Source of the DNA: Nostoc sp. NMS2
GTDB lineage: Bacteria; Cyanobacteriota; Cyanobacteriia; Cyanobacteriales; Nostocaceae
Assembly: GCF_017115105.1 (NCBI RefSeq)
Contig: NZ_JABXKH010000147.1
Location: 53,824-117,823 of the forward strand
DNA: 64,000 nucleotides
Direction of reading: 5' to 3'
Positions 8,455 to 16,371 of the stretch are shown here, one piece after another. The notes below the pieces were generated by a model, which was not told where the DNA came from, did no database searches, and saw only the letters and a program-made list of their open reading frames with translations. The translations under genes and the position numbers were made by a program. How positions within the stretch are numbered: the first letter of the stretch is position 1; every line of letters starts with the position of its first letter.

Positions 8455-9140
8455 ATATCAACAATCAATCCCAGTGACGCAAGCCACAAGCGATCACGCC
8501 ATTTTTCAATATCAGCATTGTAGTGGAATAGCAAGCTTTTCAAGTAGTCGGCGTGTTCAACTTCGTCCCGTGCAATAAGAGAAGCGATCACTCTTAATGG
8601 TTCAGGAGCGCGTTGGCTGTTTGCTAAAACTTCATAAAATTGTAGGGTTTGCCGTTCCAGAACATACATAAAAGCTAATCTGTCATCCCAGTTGTAGGCA
8701 AATGCACTCTTGTTTCCAAATAGTAAGCGCAGTGTGCAATACCGTTTAGATAACCCATCAAAGTTTTCAAAAACCCCTTTTAACCTTTCTCCAGGTAAAT
8801 TAACGGAATCCCATTCTAAAACTTTCCCCTCAGCTTCATAATCAACATTACGCCGTAATTCCTCACCAGTAGGGCGGACAATACTAATGAATCTGCCACT
8901 ACCTTCGTGATGAAACCGCTCATTTCCATCAGCCAAAGAAGCCAGCATTTTACCGTGTTTTTCTTCTTCTTTGCTGTGGGATTGCAGTAGTGCAGCTAAA
9001 TTAAGTTTATTTTCTTGAACGGCCGCAACAGCTAGCTTTTTACAAAAAATACTGACTCCAAACTCAATTTTGGCAAGTAAGCGCAAAAACTTTTGCTCTT
9101 GCCGCAAGCCAATACTAATAATAATCTTAGTTAAAAACAT
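8439..9140 (-). CDS. Ferritin-like diiron protein
   Basis: 233 residues, largely helical. It carries a complete set of ferritin-superfamily iron ligands: E26 (AKIEFGV), E59-x-x-H62 (EEEKHG), E162 (LERQTLQFYE) and E193-x-x-H196 (RDEVEHADYL). Members of this superfamily store iron or use a diiron site for oxidation. No subfamily is recognised, and the loop between the helix pairs (about residues 70-150) is long. The gene is transcribed against the flanking tail genes and coupled to the DUF6464 gene. Only 12 bases separate its start from the divergent fibre-like gene. Its role in the phage or lysogen is unknown. Confidence 0.72.
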   Translation of the reverse strand: MFLTKIIISIGLRQEQKFLRLLAKIEFGVSIFCKKLAVAAVQENKLNLAALLQSHSKEEEKHGKMLASLADGNERFHHEGSGRFISIVRPTGEELRRNVDYEAEGKVLEWDSVNLPGERLKGVFENFDGLSKRYCTLRLLFGNKSAFAYNWDDRLAFMYVLERQTLQFYEVLANSQRAPEPLRVIASLIARDEVEHADYLKSLLFHYNADIEKWRDRLWLASLGLIVDMWRFK

Positions 9141-9152
9141 ACAATTTTTATT

Positions 9153-10049
9153 ATGAGCGTTCCCTATATAGATGGCTCCGGCGCGTTACGCCAACGTAAA
9201 TCGGCATCTGGAGATGGCACAACTGGCGATCCTGATGTATTTAGCTTTGCCGATCAAGGGACTTACGATCGCTTAGGTGCAATCAGTGATTCGCCCATAA
9301 GTACCCCTACAACTTCAGGATCGCTTGCCTCCGTTATCAGGGGGCTTTGGCAGAATATGCTAGGCACTGCATCCGATGCCTCGTCCCCCACTGGTTCGAT
9401 TCACGCCAAACTGCGATCACTCATTGCTGACACAGTGGGCGCTACCTCTGATGCACTCTCAACCACCGGCTCGCTAATGGCAAGGGTGCGTACTCTGTCT
9501 GAAGGGCTTGGTACTGTGTCTGATGCAGCATCTAGTACAGGTTCAATTCATGCCAAACTGCGATCACTTGGCGCATCACAAGACGCGGCGGCAAGTTCCG
9601 GCTCGTTGATGGCGATGCTGCGATTTTTAGCTGAATCGAAGTTCCTAGAATCACAAACAGCCAGTGCTGTAACTGTTAGCACATCACTTACCACCGTAAT
9701 AACCTTTGATTGTCGGGGTAAAAGGACTTTAGGAGTGCAATTACAAAATACTGGTGGACTGATTGCGCTTTCAGCACTACAAGTGCAAGCACGTTTTAAT
9801 AGCTCTTTAAGTATTTGGAATACTATTGCTTCAACTAATGCCGATTTCACCACTAATAATGGTAAAACCGCAAATAACACCAGCGCTGAAATAATTAATA
9901 GTGCTGTGAGTGGCGGAACAATCCCTACCCTTCCTGCGAATGGTACGGCTTATTTTCGGATGCACTGTGAAGGGATGGAATCGGTTCGGATTCAAGCACA
10001 AGTAGCGATGTCATCTACTACTGTGCTGGCTCATGGAATTATGGAGTGA
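9153..10049 (+). CDS. Fibre-like virion protein with 40-residue repeats
   Basis: 298 residues. The N-terminal two-thirds has about four degenerate repeats of the pattern G-x-x-S-D-A-x-S-x-T-G-S-x-x-A-x-L-R-x-L (for example GTASDASSPTGSIHAKLRSL, ATSDALSTTGSLMARVRTL). The C-terminal 130 residues are beta-rich (TVSTSLTTVITFDCRGKRT, YFRMHCEGMESVRIQAQ), like a surface domain. A strong terminator follows. The architecture fits a trimeric fibre or head decoration protein next to the tail tip gene. It shares style, but not clear homology, with the gene at 42928. Confidence 0.65.
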   Translation: MSVPYIDGSGALRQRKSASGDGTTGDPDVFSFADQGTYDRLGAISDSPISTPTTSGSLASVIRGLWQNMLGTASDASSPTGSIHAKLRSLIADTVGATSDALSTTGSLMARVRTLSEGLGTVSDAASSTGSIHAKLRSLGASQDAAASSGSLMAMLRFLAESKFLESQTASAVTVSTSLTTVITFDCRGKRTLGVQLQNTGGLIALSALQVQARFNSSLSIWNTIASTNADFTTNNGKTANNTSAEIINSAVSGGTIPTLPANGTAYFRMHCEGMESVRIQAQVAMSSTTVLAHGIME

Positions 10050-10110
10050 AGTACTTACGCTTCCCTTACGGGTAGGTGTGAGCCTTCTTGTTGAAAAAGG
10101 TAAATACTTA

Positions 10111-10135
10111 AAAACCAAGGTTAGCCTTGGTTTTT
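10111..10135 (+). terminator. Rho-independent terminator after the I-J-fibre unit
   Basis: Perfect 10-bp stem (AAAACCAAGG / CCTTGGTTTT) with a TTAG loop, ending in a run of five T. It lies 62 bases after the fibre-like gene, so it probably ends the right-going tail transcript. Confidence 0.8.
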
Positions 10136-10233
10136 GCTCTCTGTGGTATTGCTCATGCCCCAGTGCCGAGCAAGGAATACTATGAGAGTGGCGTGTGGCC
10201 GCCATGTCGATTTTAGCGTAGGCATGGAAGAGA

Positions 10234-10620
10234 GTGAATTTTCAGCTGTTAGTTTACCTGTCCGAAGATAATAAAAAATCTCATGAATTAAACAACAGTT
10301 ATGTTTTAGGCAGAGATTCCAGTTGCGAAATCCGCATACTTAGCAACATCTTATCAAGGGAGCATTGCACCTTGATTTTGATGCCTAAAGCTAAACACGA
10401 TTTGCATCCCTATTACCTCCTTAGAGACGGAGTTTTTGCTGGCAACCCAAGCAGAAATGGCACTTGGGTAAATGGCGATCGCATTACTGAAATAACTAAA
10501 CTTAAGCATCAAGATATTATTACTTTTGGACGAGATTATCCCAAAGCAGTCTTTTGGGAATCAGAATCAGAAGCTGAACAATATAAAAATGAAACTTTCC
10601 CCTCAGACTATGAATATTAG
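10234..10620 (+). CDS. FHA domain protein
   Basis: 128 residues; GTG start preceded by GGAAGAG. It is a single forkhead-associated domain with the key phosphothreonine-binding pattern: LGRDSSCEIRI (about residues 25-35), SREHCTLIL (41-49) and SRNGTWVNG (73-81). FHA domains bind phosphothreonine peptides and are common in cyanobacterial signalling. Here the domain is not fused to an enzyme. It overlaps the following membrane coiled-coil gene, hinting that the two work together. Confidence 0.88.
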   Translation: MNFQLLVYLSEDNKKSHELNNSYVLGRDSSCEIRILSNILSREHCTLILMPKAKHDLHPYYLLRDGVFAGNPSRNGTWVNGDRITEITKLKHQDIITFGRDYPKAVFWESESEAEQYKNETFPSDYEY

Positions 10621-11143
10621 TGATAGCCAGAAACGGAATTTATTGATAATATCTTTTGCGCTGGTGTTAGCATGGTTAATTTATACTTTCGTTAACCACA
10701 AAGATAATTTTTGGAACTTAACAGGACTTGTTCTAGGATTAATAGGACTTTTTTTTAATATTGAAGATAAGCGCAACGCCAAAATAACCAAAGCTTTTGA
10801 TGATATTTCGCTTGCTGTCCGGGAAATGAAAGCAGAATTAAAAACCGAAATGCAAGGCCGTGACTCAGGACACGACCATAGACTAACTGAACTAACCACA
10901 AAAGTAGCATTTGTGGAACACAAACTAGAATTGCATTCTGAGCAGTTCGGACATCCAAAAATGGTAGAAGAACTTTTTGATTTTCAAGGGATATGCAACA
11001 ACAAGATTAGCGATTTGAACGCCAATGTTGCCCTACTGACGCAGCAGGGAAGGATAGCTCATCAATTGGATATCGTGAAGTCTGATAATGAAAAGCTGAC
11101 CGAGCTAGTGCAAAGCTTGATGGCAGCACAACCAGACTCTTAA
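10589..11143 (+). CDS. Membrane protein with two TM segments and coiled coil
   Basis: About 184 residues. Two hydrophobic segments (LLIISFALVLAWLIYTF and FWNLTGLVLGLIGLFFNI) are followed by a long charged helical region, with heptads between AFDDISLAVREMKAELK and LVQSLMAA. The start is uncertain: ATG at 10589 or 10610, both inside the FHA gene and without a clear ribosome site. The topology could suit a holin-like or membrane scaffold protein, but no family is recognised. The overlap with the FHA gene implies cotranslation. Confidence 0.6.
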   Translation: MKLSPQTMNISDSQKRNLLIISFALVLAWLIYTFVNHKDNFWNLTGLVLGLIGLFFNIEDKRNAKITKAFDDISLAVREMKAELKTEMQGRDSGHDHRLTELTTKVAFVEHKLELHSEQFGHPKMVEELFDFQGICNNKISDLNANVALLTQQGRIAHQLDIVKSDNEKLTELVQSLMAAQPDS

Positions 11144-11221
11144 GTACGGGATATTGGGGTTTTGCAGGGGTAGAAATTGATACGACACGTTAAGGGATTC
11201 GCTGTAATCTTTGTTGTGTCC

Positions 11222-11689
11222 TTATTTTTTAAAGTTTGTGCTTGTTATATCCATTAGCAGATGAGTCAATCCACTAAGTTCAATCCCTATTAATGCCAAG
11301 AAAATTGATGAATAATTTTTTGCTATCCAGTGCAATAGGGATGCGTGAACGCCGGATAGCACTACTGGGATGAAGCACAGCAAGAATAGATACCCAACTC
11401 GTAGTATTGTGCCAATAATTGGGGCATGAGACAGAGGATTCCGGTTGAAAAATCTACCCCGGTGCGGGATAAGTTTTTGATACGGTTTCCAAATCCAACG
11501 CAGAAATCCCCAGCGATAAAAAGGCTTTGATTTTAAATCCAAATCTGGCGAGAGATACATTCCTCCAAGCAGATATGAAATTGTTAAAATGCCAGTTACC
11601 ACCCAGTTAGTGGTTGTGTAATAAGTAAGTCCCCCAGCTAAAGGGGACGAGATTAAAATTGAGCGATCATGCCACTTCCCCGATGCCAT
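11222..11689 (-). CDS. DUF2227 family metal-binding membrane protein
   Basis: 155 residues with three or four hydrophobic segments. It carries the family's conserved His/Asp pattern: SGKWHDRSIL at the start, LLGGMYLSPDLDL (about residues 41-53), WGFLRWIWKPYQKLIPHRG, NPLSHAPIIGT and a late THLLMDI. DUF2227 proteins are common in cyanobacteria and related to metal-dependent membrane hydrolases; the substrate is not known. It follows the minus-strand ATPase gene by 17 bases and may be the last gene of that operon. Family assignment is confident, function is not. Confidence 0.85.
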   Translation of the reverse strand: MASGKWHDRSILISSPLAGGLTYYTTTNWVVTGILTISYLLGGMYLSPDLDLKSKPFYRWGFLRWIWKPYQKLIPHRGRFFNRNPLSHAPIIGTILRVGYLFLLCFIPVVLSGVHASLLHWIAKNYSSIFLALIGIELSGLTHLLMDITSTNFKK

Positions 11690-11706
11690 TAAGTTACTCC
11701 CGATAG

Positions 11707-13107
11707 TTAATTAATCTTAAACTTGGAAGCTAATCCTCTGTGATTAGCTTCTTTGATGATTTTAGAGATTGCTTTTTTTAATTCGGCAAGGCGATTAAGA
11801 TCACCCAGTTCTTGAACAATAAAATCATCAAGCGATTCATGTTTGGATCGCTCCAATTTATCTATCATTGCGAGTGTGGCTGTGCGCTGTCTTAATTCTT
11901 GGCTACCACCATTATTGGATTTGTTATTATCTCGATCAATAGCTGAGTAATTGGGCAGTTGTGGTAGTGCGTACCACTTGGAATGTCCTCCCCAGTACAC
12001 GGCGCGATTTACTGGTGATTCTTTGGTTAGTACCTCTAGCAAGTCTCTGCTAATGTTCTCTAGGTTTGCCGATTTTGACCATTGCTTGATTACACCCATA
12101 TCATTTGCCCCAATAAGCGCAATCCACTTCATTTGACTTGAGGAGGTTAAATTTAACCCCATTGCGGTTACGTAGGGTGTCTGAGTAATTAACCAAGCAT
12201 TTTCTTCAGCCGCACCGCCCAAAGACGAGATGTGCAAAATCAAAGTACCGATGCGGGTGTTTTTAGTTTTTTTACAAGCGTCCCCAATCACCATTCCCTC
12301 ATCTACCACAAGTAGGGATTCTTCTTGCTGATTTGCCCATTCAATATATTCATCTAATACTTCGTCAAGCCAGTTGCATATCTCCTCTGGAGATTTGTTT
12401 TTGCAGGTTTTACGGCGTATTACGTCTACCACGCCTTCTAGATACCTGTACTCACCCTCTTCGTTTTTAGGGTCGATGTAAAAAATCTTGCGGTTACGAT
12501 TATCCGCCTTAATTGTACGTAATGCGTTGGATACTAGTATCCCTTTACCACTGCCACCAACACCCAAGATTATGCAATTTTGTACTGGAGAGGCAATCGC
12601 CCTAACTATGTCAAATACATTGCTTGTTTCGTGAACGGATGACTCGGTGACTGATGACTGTTGACGGTTGACGGTTGACGGTTGACTGATGACTGTTGGC
12701 GATGAACCCTCAACCCTCGACTTTTCTTCCAAATAATCTAAGGCTGCATTTGAAAGTGAATAGCCTTGTTTTTTTGCAAAATTTAATTCTGTTTGTATTC
12801 CGTCCTTCCCCGCTTGCTGGTAGTAGGCGCAGAAATCATCGCCATCTAGCACATGAGCCACGCAACCATATTCCCTAATTGCTGCTTGATTTCGCTGCAC
12901 TTCCCGCGCTTGCTGCCAAGCACTGAAAATAGACCACATAGCGATCACTATTCCGGTAATTGGGGAAGTTGCAGAAGCAGCGACGGCGGCGACTATCACG
13001 CCTAGTGCAATCTTCCACTGAATATTATTTTCCGTGGTTTGTTTAAAAGCGATCGCGCTCCATTCTTCGGGGGATCTCTGGTTTTTTTGTATATCAAATC
13101 TCGACAT
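11707..13107 (-). CDS. Membrane-anchored HerA/FtsK-like P-loop ATPase
   Basis: 466 residues. Two hydrophobic helices (about residues 33-64) are followed by a Ser/Thr/Gln-rich linker. The ATPase domain has Walker A GVGGSGKG (182-189), a following strand FYIDPKNEEGEYRYLEG, Walker B LLVVDE (265-270) and a sensor Gln in LITQTP (Q309). The conserved Gln and the acidic Walker B with glutamate are typical of HerA/FtsK/VirB4/TraG DNA or protein translocation motors. It is the last large gene of an overlapping six-gene operon of small membrane proteins. A role in DNA transfer, exclusion or secretion is possible. It is not the packaging terminase, which is at 32.3 kb. Confidence 0.7.
   Translation of the reverse strand: MSRFDIQKNQRSPEEWSAIAFKQTTENNIQWKIALGVIVAAVAASATSPITGIVIAMWSIFSAWQQAREVQRNQAAIREYGCVAHVLDGDDFCAYYQQAGKDGIQTELNFAKKQGYSLSNAALDYLEEKSRVEGSSPTVISQPSTVNRQQSSVTESSVHETSNVFDIVRAIASPVQNCIILGVGGSGKGILVSNALRTIKADNRNRKIFYIDPKNEEGEYRYLEGVVDVIRRKTCKNKSPEEICNWLDEVLDEYIEWANQQEESLLVVDEGMVIGDACKKTKNTRIGTLILHISSLGGAAEENAWLITQTPYVTAMGLNLTSSSQMKWIALIGANDMGVIKQWSKSANLENISRDLLEVLTKESPVNRAVYWGGHSKWYALPQLPNYSAIDRDNNKSNNGGSQELRQRTATLAMIDKLERSKHESLDDFIVQELGDLNRLAELKKAISKIIKEANHRGLASKFKIN
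12661..12688. repeat. Short tandem repeat, 7-bp unit TTGACGG
   Basis: Three exact copies of TTGACGG and a fourth varied copy, flanked by further GACTGATGACTG sequence. It lies in frame in the ATPase gene and encodes its Ser/Thr/Val/Gln linker (about residues 138-157). Heptamer arrays of this kind are typical of Nostoc-type genomes. Confidence 0.7.
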
Positions 13108-13118
13108 TTCTATTGTTA

Positions 13119-13325
13119 TTAATTGTTGATTACATCGCCGTCAATTACCTTTCCACCAAGGTTTTCAACGTAATTCGCGCCATTGGTGTTAATGGTGTCA
13201 GGGTTTGGTTTGGTAAATTGTTCAACTTTCTTCGGTTCTTTGACTTTTGGTTCTTTACCTTGGATATAATTGCCCTCAATATGTGCGTTATAAATGCCAC
13301 CACCAAGATTGATAATCCGCTTCAT
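13119..13325 (-). CDS. Small operon protein (68 aa), unknown
   Basis: The ATG at 13325 overlaps the TGA of the upstream membrane gene (ATGA), which fixes the start. The product begins MKRIINLGGGIYNAHIEGNY. It has a Lys/Pro-rich middle and an Asn/Gly-rich end (GANYVENLGGKVIDGDVINN), suggestive of a short beta-helix-like piece. No family recognised. The coupling and its position just before the ATPase gene suggest a partner subunit. Confidence 0.6.
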   Translation of the reverse strand: MKRIINLGGGIYNAHIEGNYIQGKEPKVKEPKKVEQFTKPNPDTINTNGANYVENLGGKVIDGDVINN

Positions 13326-14014
13326 TTTGCTGACTCCTGAATCGCATAACTCAATTTGCCGACCCAAACAATTAGGCTAATAATCACCTCAATTGCAAAT
13401 AACGTAATTAGCGCCAGTGCCAGATTGCCGTAGTCCAGCTTCCCCCATTGCCCGGTAGCCAGGATGAAGAAAAAATCTGAAAACTTGCCACTGGCTACAG
13501 GTGAGTAAACGGTAATGCAAATCAAAAAATCTATGGTGTATGTGAAAATTTTTAGTATCTCAAGATTGCTGATTACAGAAGTAGGAAGTTTATTGTACGT
13601 CTTTTTCAGCATCCTCAGCGCCGGGTCGTCGTTGTCTTTTACCTGATAAGAACTGCGGCTATCTGCTGAGGAAATAATAGTCTGCACAAACTTTTCGTTG
13701 TTGTAGAGAACCAAGGGCAATACTTCGATGATTTGAATAATTCCCCACAGAATTGTCCCTAAAATCCAAGTAATTCCCTTGCCGATAATGGCAGCAATCC
13801 CATTAACGATTGGGATTACAGAAATCAGATAGCCAAATGCACCATTGACGGCTTTACCACTAAGCAAAGCCACTACTTTTTCGTAGGGTTGGATATTGAG
13901 GTAGGCGAACCATATAGCAGCAGCTACCAGCCCCCAGTACAAGATTCTCAGCAAGGAGTTGGGTTTACTCTTTTTATCTCCTTGCCGCTTAGGCATTGTG
14001 AAATTAATCATCAC
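13322..14014 (-). CDS. Polytopic membrane protein (230 aa), unknown
   Basis: A basic N-terminus (PKRQGDKKSKP) is followed by about four to five hydrophobic helices: ILYWGLVAAAIWFAYL, AFGYLISVIPIVNGIAAIIG, WILGTILWGIIQIIEVLPLVL, and two near the C-terminus ending LFAIEVIISLIVWVGKL. A soluble loop lies around residues 110-160. Overlapping ATGA junctions on both sides show strict coupling in the operon. It could be the membrane channel partner of the ATPase. No family recognised. Confidence 0.65.
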   Translation of the reverse strand: MMINFTMPKRQGDKKSKPNSLLRILYWGLVAAAIWFAYLNIQPYEKVVALLSGKAVNGAFGYLISVIPIVNGIAAIIGKGITWILGTILWGIIQIIEVLPLVLYNNEKFVQTIISSADSRSSYQVKDNDDPALRMLKKTYNKLPTSVISNLEILKIFTYTIDFLICITVYSPVASGKFSDFFFILATGQWGKLDYGNLALALITLFAIEVIISLIVWVGKLSYAIQESAK

Positions 14015-14502
14015 GGATTACCTCTGTCTATTGGTTGGCTGTAAGTCCCACCTCTAAATCTTTTGAGCCGTTTGGCAACCATATCCCTATCACCCGTGAA
14101 AGCTATCACCCCCACCGCTCCTTTTTCGCTAATTACGCCCGTGTTGCCATTGGCATCACACACCCTAGTGCCTGATGGGAGTGTGCGCCCTGTAATTCTA
14201 TCTGTCAAAATTTGGTCTTCAACAATCGTTACGTAACGGATATTTGGGTAAGTTCCAAAAACGATCGGTATGCAACCTTCTTGATATCTAGTGTTCGCAA
14301 TTTTGGCTTGTTCTTGTTCAAAAGCGATTTGCTGCTCTAGTTTGGTTTGTTTCTCGGATTGAGTTGCAATAGTAGCTTTAATGTTGGAAATGGACTGCAT
14401 ATTTCGGGAAATGTCGCCACTGGAGAAAGCAAGGGAGATAAGCGTAATTCCCCCAAAAATAATGGTGGTTTTGTGCTTGCGCCATTGTCTAGAAGTGAGC
14501 AT
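14011..14502 (-). CDS. Single-pass membrane protein with coiled coil (163 aa)
   Basis: A short cytoplasmic start (TSRQWRKHK) is followed by a transmembrane helix (TTIIFGGITLISLAFSSG), then a coiled coil (about residues 35-70, ending KTKLEQQIAFEQEQAK). A C-terminal globular part follows with ITGRTLPSGTRVCDANGNTG and MVAKRLKRFRGG. This bitopic layout with an extracytoplasmic domain resembles accessory subunits of envelope-spanning machines. Overlaps both neighbours. Function unknown. Confidence 0.62.
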   Translation of the reverse strand: MLTSRQWRKHKTTIIFGGITLISLAFSSGDISRNMQSISNIKATIATQSEKQTKLEQQIAFEQEQAKIANTRYQEGCIPIVFGTYPNIRYVTIVEDQILTDRITGRTLPSGTRVCDANGNTGVISEKGAVGVIAFTGDRDMVAKRLKRFRGGTYSQPIDRGNP

Positions 14503-15131
14503 TATTCGCCTGCCTCTAGTAAAAAAGCTTCAATGTCAAAATCTTTTTCCGATACAGGTGCAATAGTTTTTACTGTGCTTTTTACCTCTTGGGAATTACC
14601 CCTCACTTCTGCTAAGAAAGCCTCAACATCAACTGTTTCCACACCATACCTAGCAGTCATTTTGTTAAGGCGATCGCCATCGTTTGCTAACTCCTGAATA
14701 TAGCTGGATGTTTGCTGTCCACGGTTTAAAATTGATTGAGCAATCGCCATATCCCCTTGCTCCAAAATCCGCCCCAGTACGTGAGATTTGATTTGAGTTA
14801 GCGCTGCACCTTGGGCGATCGCTTCTTCAGTCACCACCCGAATCATCGCGGCCATTAGCTGAGGGTTGGAGTGTTGCGAGAATTTGGATGCAATGGCGTT
14901 AGCCTCGATTACCGTTAACTCCTCTGATTGTCCCAGCTTCTTTTGGTTGTTCAGCGCTGCACCAACAGCTTTGAATATCTCTTCCAACTCTTCTGTGATA
15001 TCCAAGGAAAATTCATTGGAGTTGATGTCAATGTTTGCTCCATTTTCTGCAAGTATTTGCAAGGCACGGTTTACCTGTTCTGGTGTATAGCGATCGCTAA
15101 AGTATTCATGTAATTGTTCAATACTGAACAT
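14502..15131 (-). CDS. Soluble operon protein (about 209 aa), unknown
   Basis: The ATG at 15131 (MFSIEQLHEYFSDRYTPEQV) is preferred. An upstream ATG at 15149 lies over the end of the previous gene. The product is acidic and mostly helical. Its first 40 residues (QLHEYFSDRYTPEQVNRALQILAENG) could form a small helical or winged domain. Its stop is coupled to the next start (TAATG). No family recognised. Confidence 0.6.
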   Translation of the reverse strand: MFSIEQLHEYFSDRYTPEQVNRALQILAENGANIDINSNEFSLDITEELEEIFKAVGAALNNQKKLGQSEELTVIEANAIASKFSQHSNPQLMAAMIRVVTEEAIAQGAALTQIKSHVLGRILEQGDMAIAQSILNRGQQTSSYIQELANDGDRLNKMTARYGVETVDVEAFLAEVRGNSQEVKSTVKTIAPVSEKDFDIEAFLLEAGE

Positions 15132-15501
15132 ATTTAATCCATTCCTCAAATTGTTCGCGTTTTAGTTGAGAAAAATTTATCTTGAGAAACTTAATTCCCT
15201 CTTTATTCGGTTTAGAGCAATTCTCTAAACCACCCTTGACGACAAACAAGCAAGCTAGGATAAAGCGTTGATAGTTATCAAGGCAATTACTTCTCATGCT
15301 TCTGGAGTCTCCAAAATAAGCATTTTTAATTGGGGAAACAGATTGGATTATTTCTGATTCCCACCGCATAATCGTCATGCGGTGAATTCCTAATACCTCT
15401 GCCCACTCTCCACGAGTTAGTAAGTTGTCCAATAATCCATCCTTAAAAGTGTTTTCTTGCTTGATAGTCTCCAAGACTATCAACAGACTACTATTCTCCA
15501 T
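15118..15501 (-). CDS. HTH protein heading the ATPase-membrane operon (127 aa)
   Basis: 127 residues. RGEWAEVLGIHRMTIMRWESEI (about residues 31-52) is a clear helix-turn-helix or MerR-like recognition stretch. The remainder is helical and lysine-rich. It is the first gene of the left-going operon that ends with the ATPase and DUF2227 genes, so it is a good candidate for the local regulator or a replication-type DNA-binding protein. It overlaps the next gene by 14 bases. Confidence 0.6.
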   Translation of the reverse strand: MENSSLLIVLETIKQENTFKDGLLDNLLTRGEWAEVLGIHRMTIMRWESEIIQSVSPIKNAYFGDSRSMRSNCLDNYQRFILACLFVVKGGLENCSKPNKEGIKFLKINFSQLKREQFEEWIKYVQY

Positions 15502-15718
15502 TGCTGTTTTAGGGCTTCAAAAACTGGTTTTTACTCGCATGTAGGTTGTTTTAGAGGTTGATTCTGTTGCATTGCAACTTTGTGCAAGGGTGTATCAATG
15601 ATGCGGTGTCACAAAGTAACAATGAGTTTGTTTTAGGAAAAATTTGGTGGGCGAGAGCATAAGTATTCAATGTTTGCAAATGAAATGTAGGCAATCGCTC
15701 CCACCTTTACACATGAAT
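15502..15718. other. Non-coding stretch upstream of the HTH-ATPase operon
   Basis: No convincing frame on either strand. It must hold the left-going promoter of the operon that starts at 15501. A near-palindrome GTTGCATTGCAAC lies about 70 bases upstream of that start and could be an operator, but no clear -35/-10 pair was recognised. Confidence 0.4.
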
Positions 15719-15895
15719 TTACTTTCTGCCTTGTCGAAGCGAATTAGCAAAATCTTGTGTTGGGGCTTCATACACGGTGGTAGTTTTATCACCTTTGCTA
15801 TCAGTTTTTGTCTCTGAATATGTAGTAGTTTGATCGTCAATAATTAGTTTTTCACTACTTAAAATGGTGTTAGGAGTGTATGCAGGATTCGGCAT
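15719..15895 (-). CDS. Small hydrophilic protein (58 aa)
   Basis: A complete frame starts at 15895 (ATG, with AAAGAAAG upstream). The product begins MPNPAYTPNTILSSEKL and ends ANSLRQGRK. It is Thr/Lys/Asp-rich, with no Cys and no hydrophobic segment. Codon use looks protein-like across its whole length. It stands alone between two regulatory regions. No family recognised. Confidence 0.45.
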   Translation of the reverse strand: MPNPAYTPNTILSSEKLIIDDQTTTYSETKTDSKGDKTTTVYEAPTQDFANSLRQGRK

Positions 15896-15949
15896 TGCTT
15901 TCTTTTTGAATTGGTGAAAGTTTGTTGCATTGCTGCTTTTAAATAATAA

Positions 15950-15968
15950 AAAACCCGCACAAGGCGGG
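15950..15968 (-). terminator. Terminator of the small gene at 16007-16216
   Basis: On the minus strand a short hairpin (CCCGC / GCGGG with a 5-base loop) is followed at once by TTTTTT. It lies about 40 bases after the stop of the left-going 69-residue gene. Confidence 0.65.
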
Positions 15969-16006
15969 CAATTGAGTGAATCAATGATTTGAGCATTGAC
16001 TAGTAA

Positions 16007-16216
16007 TTAATCAAAAAAAATGGGTTGTGGTGGCTCGTATCCACTTTGGCGAATGAAGTCAAGTAGCTGCGATATTCGACAGGTTGTAGCAGATGGTTTT
16101 GTTCTATTCTCAGTTGCCAAAGTCTGCTTGCGGTATGCGTTTTCGCTGATGCAATGCTCGTAAGCTACTGCGATCGGCTTGAGTTTATGCTTTAAAGCGT
16201 ATTCTTGAGGTGTCAT
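16007..16216 (-). CDS. Small basic protein (69 aa), possible DNA-binding
   Basis: Begins MTPQEYALKHKLKPIAVAYE and ends SGYEPPQPIFFD. Its pattern of short helices resembles small phage HTH-type proteins, but no domain can be assigned. It diverges from the gene at 16372; the 155-bp space between them is AT-rich and contains two GCGATCGC-type sites. A terminator follows on its strand. Confidence 0.5.
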   Translation of the reverse strand: MTPQEYALKHKLKPIAVAYEHCISENAYRKQTLATENRTKPSATTCRISQLLDFIRQSGYEPPQPIFFD

Positions 16217-16371
16217 AATTTGGTAGCTCCAAGTGACTTTGGGGTTACTGCCTTCGGGTGGGGAGCGATCGCGTCTTTGCGGGGGCGATCGCTTTTAAAA
16301 ATATATCATATAGCTTAAAGATAATCTATTTGGGGTAATATTAGAGCAACCACAGACAAATTAATGGACAG

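Noticed and set aside
12645..12700. CRISPR-like repeat array
   Set aside because: Seven-base tandem units without spacers, in frame inside the ATPase gene; a simple tandem repeat.
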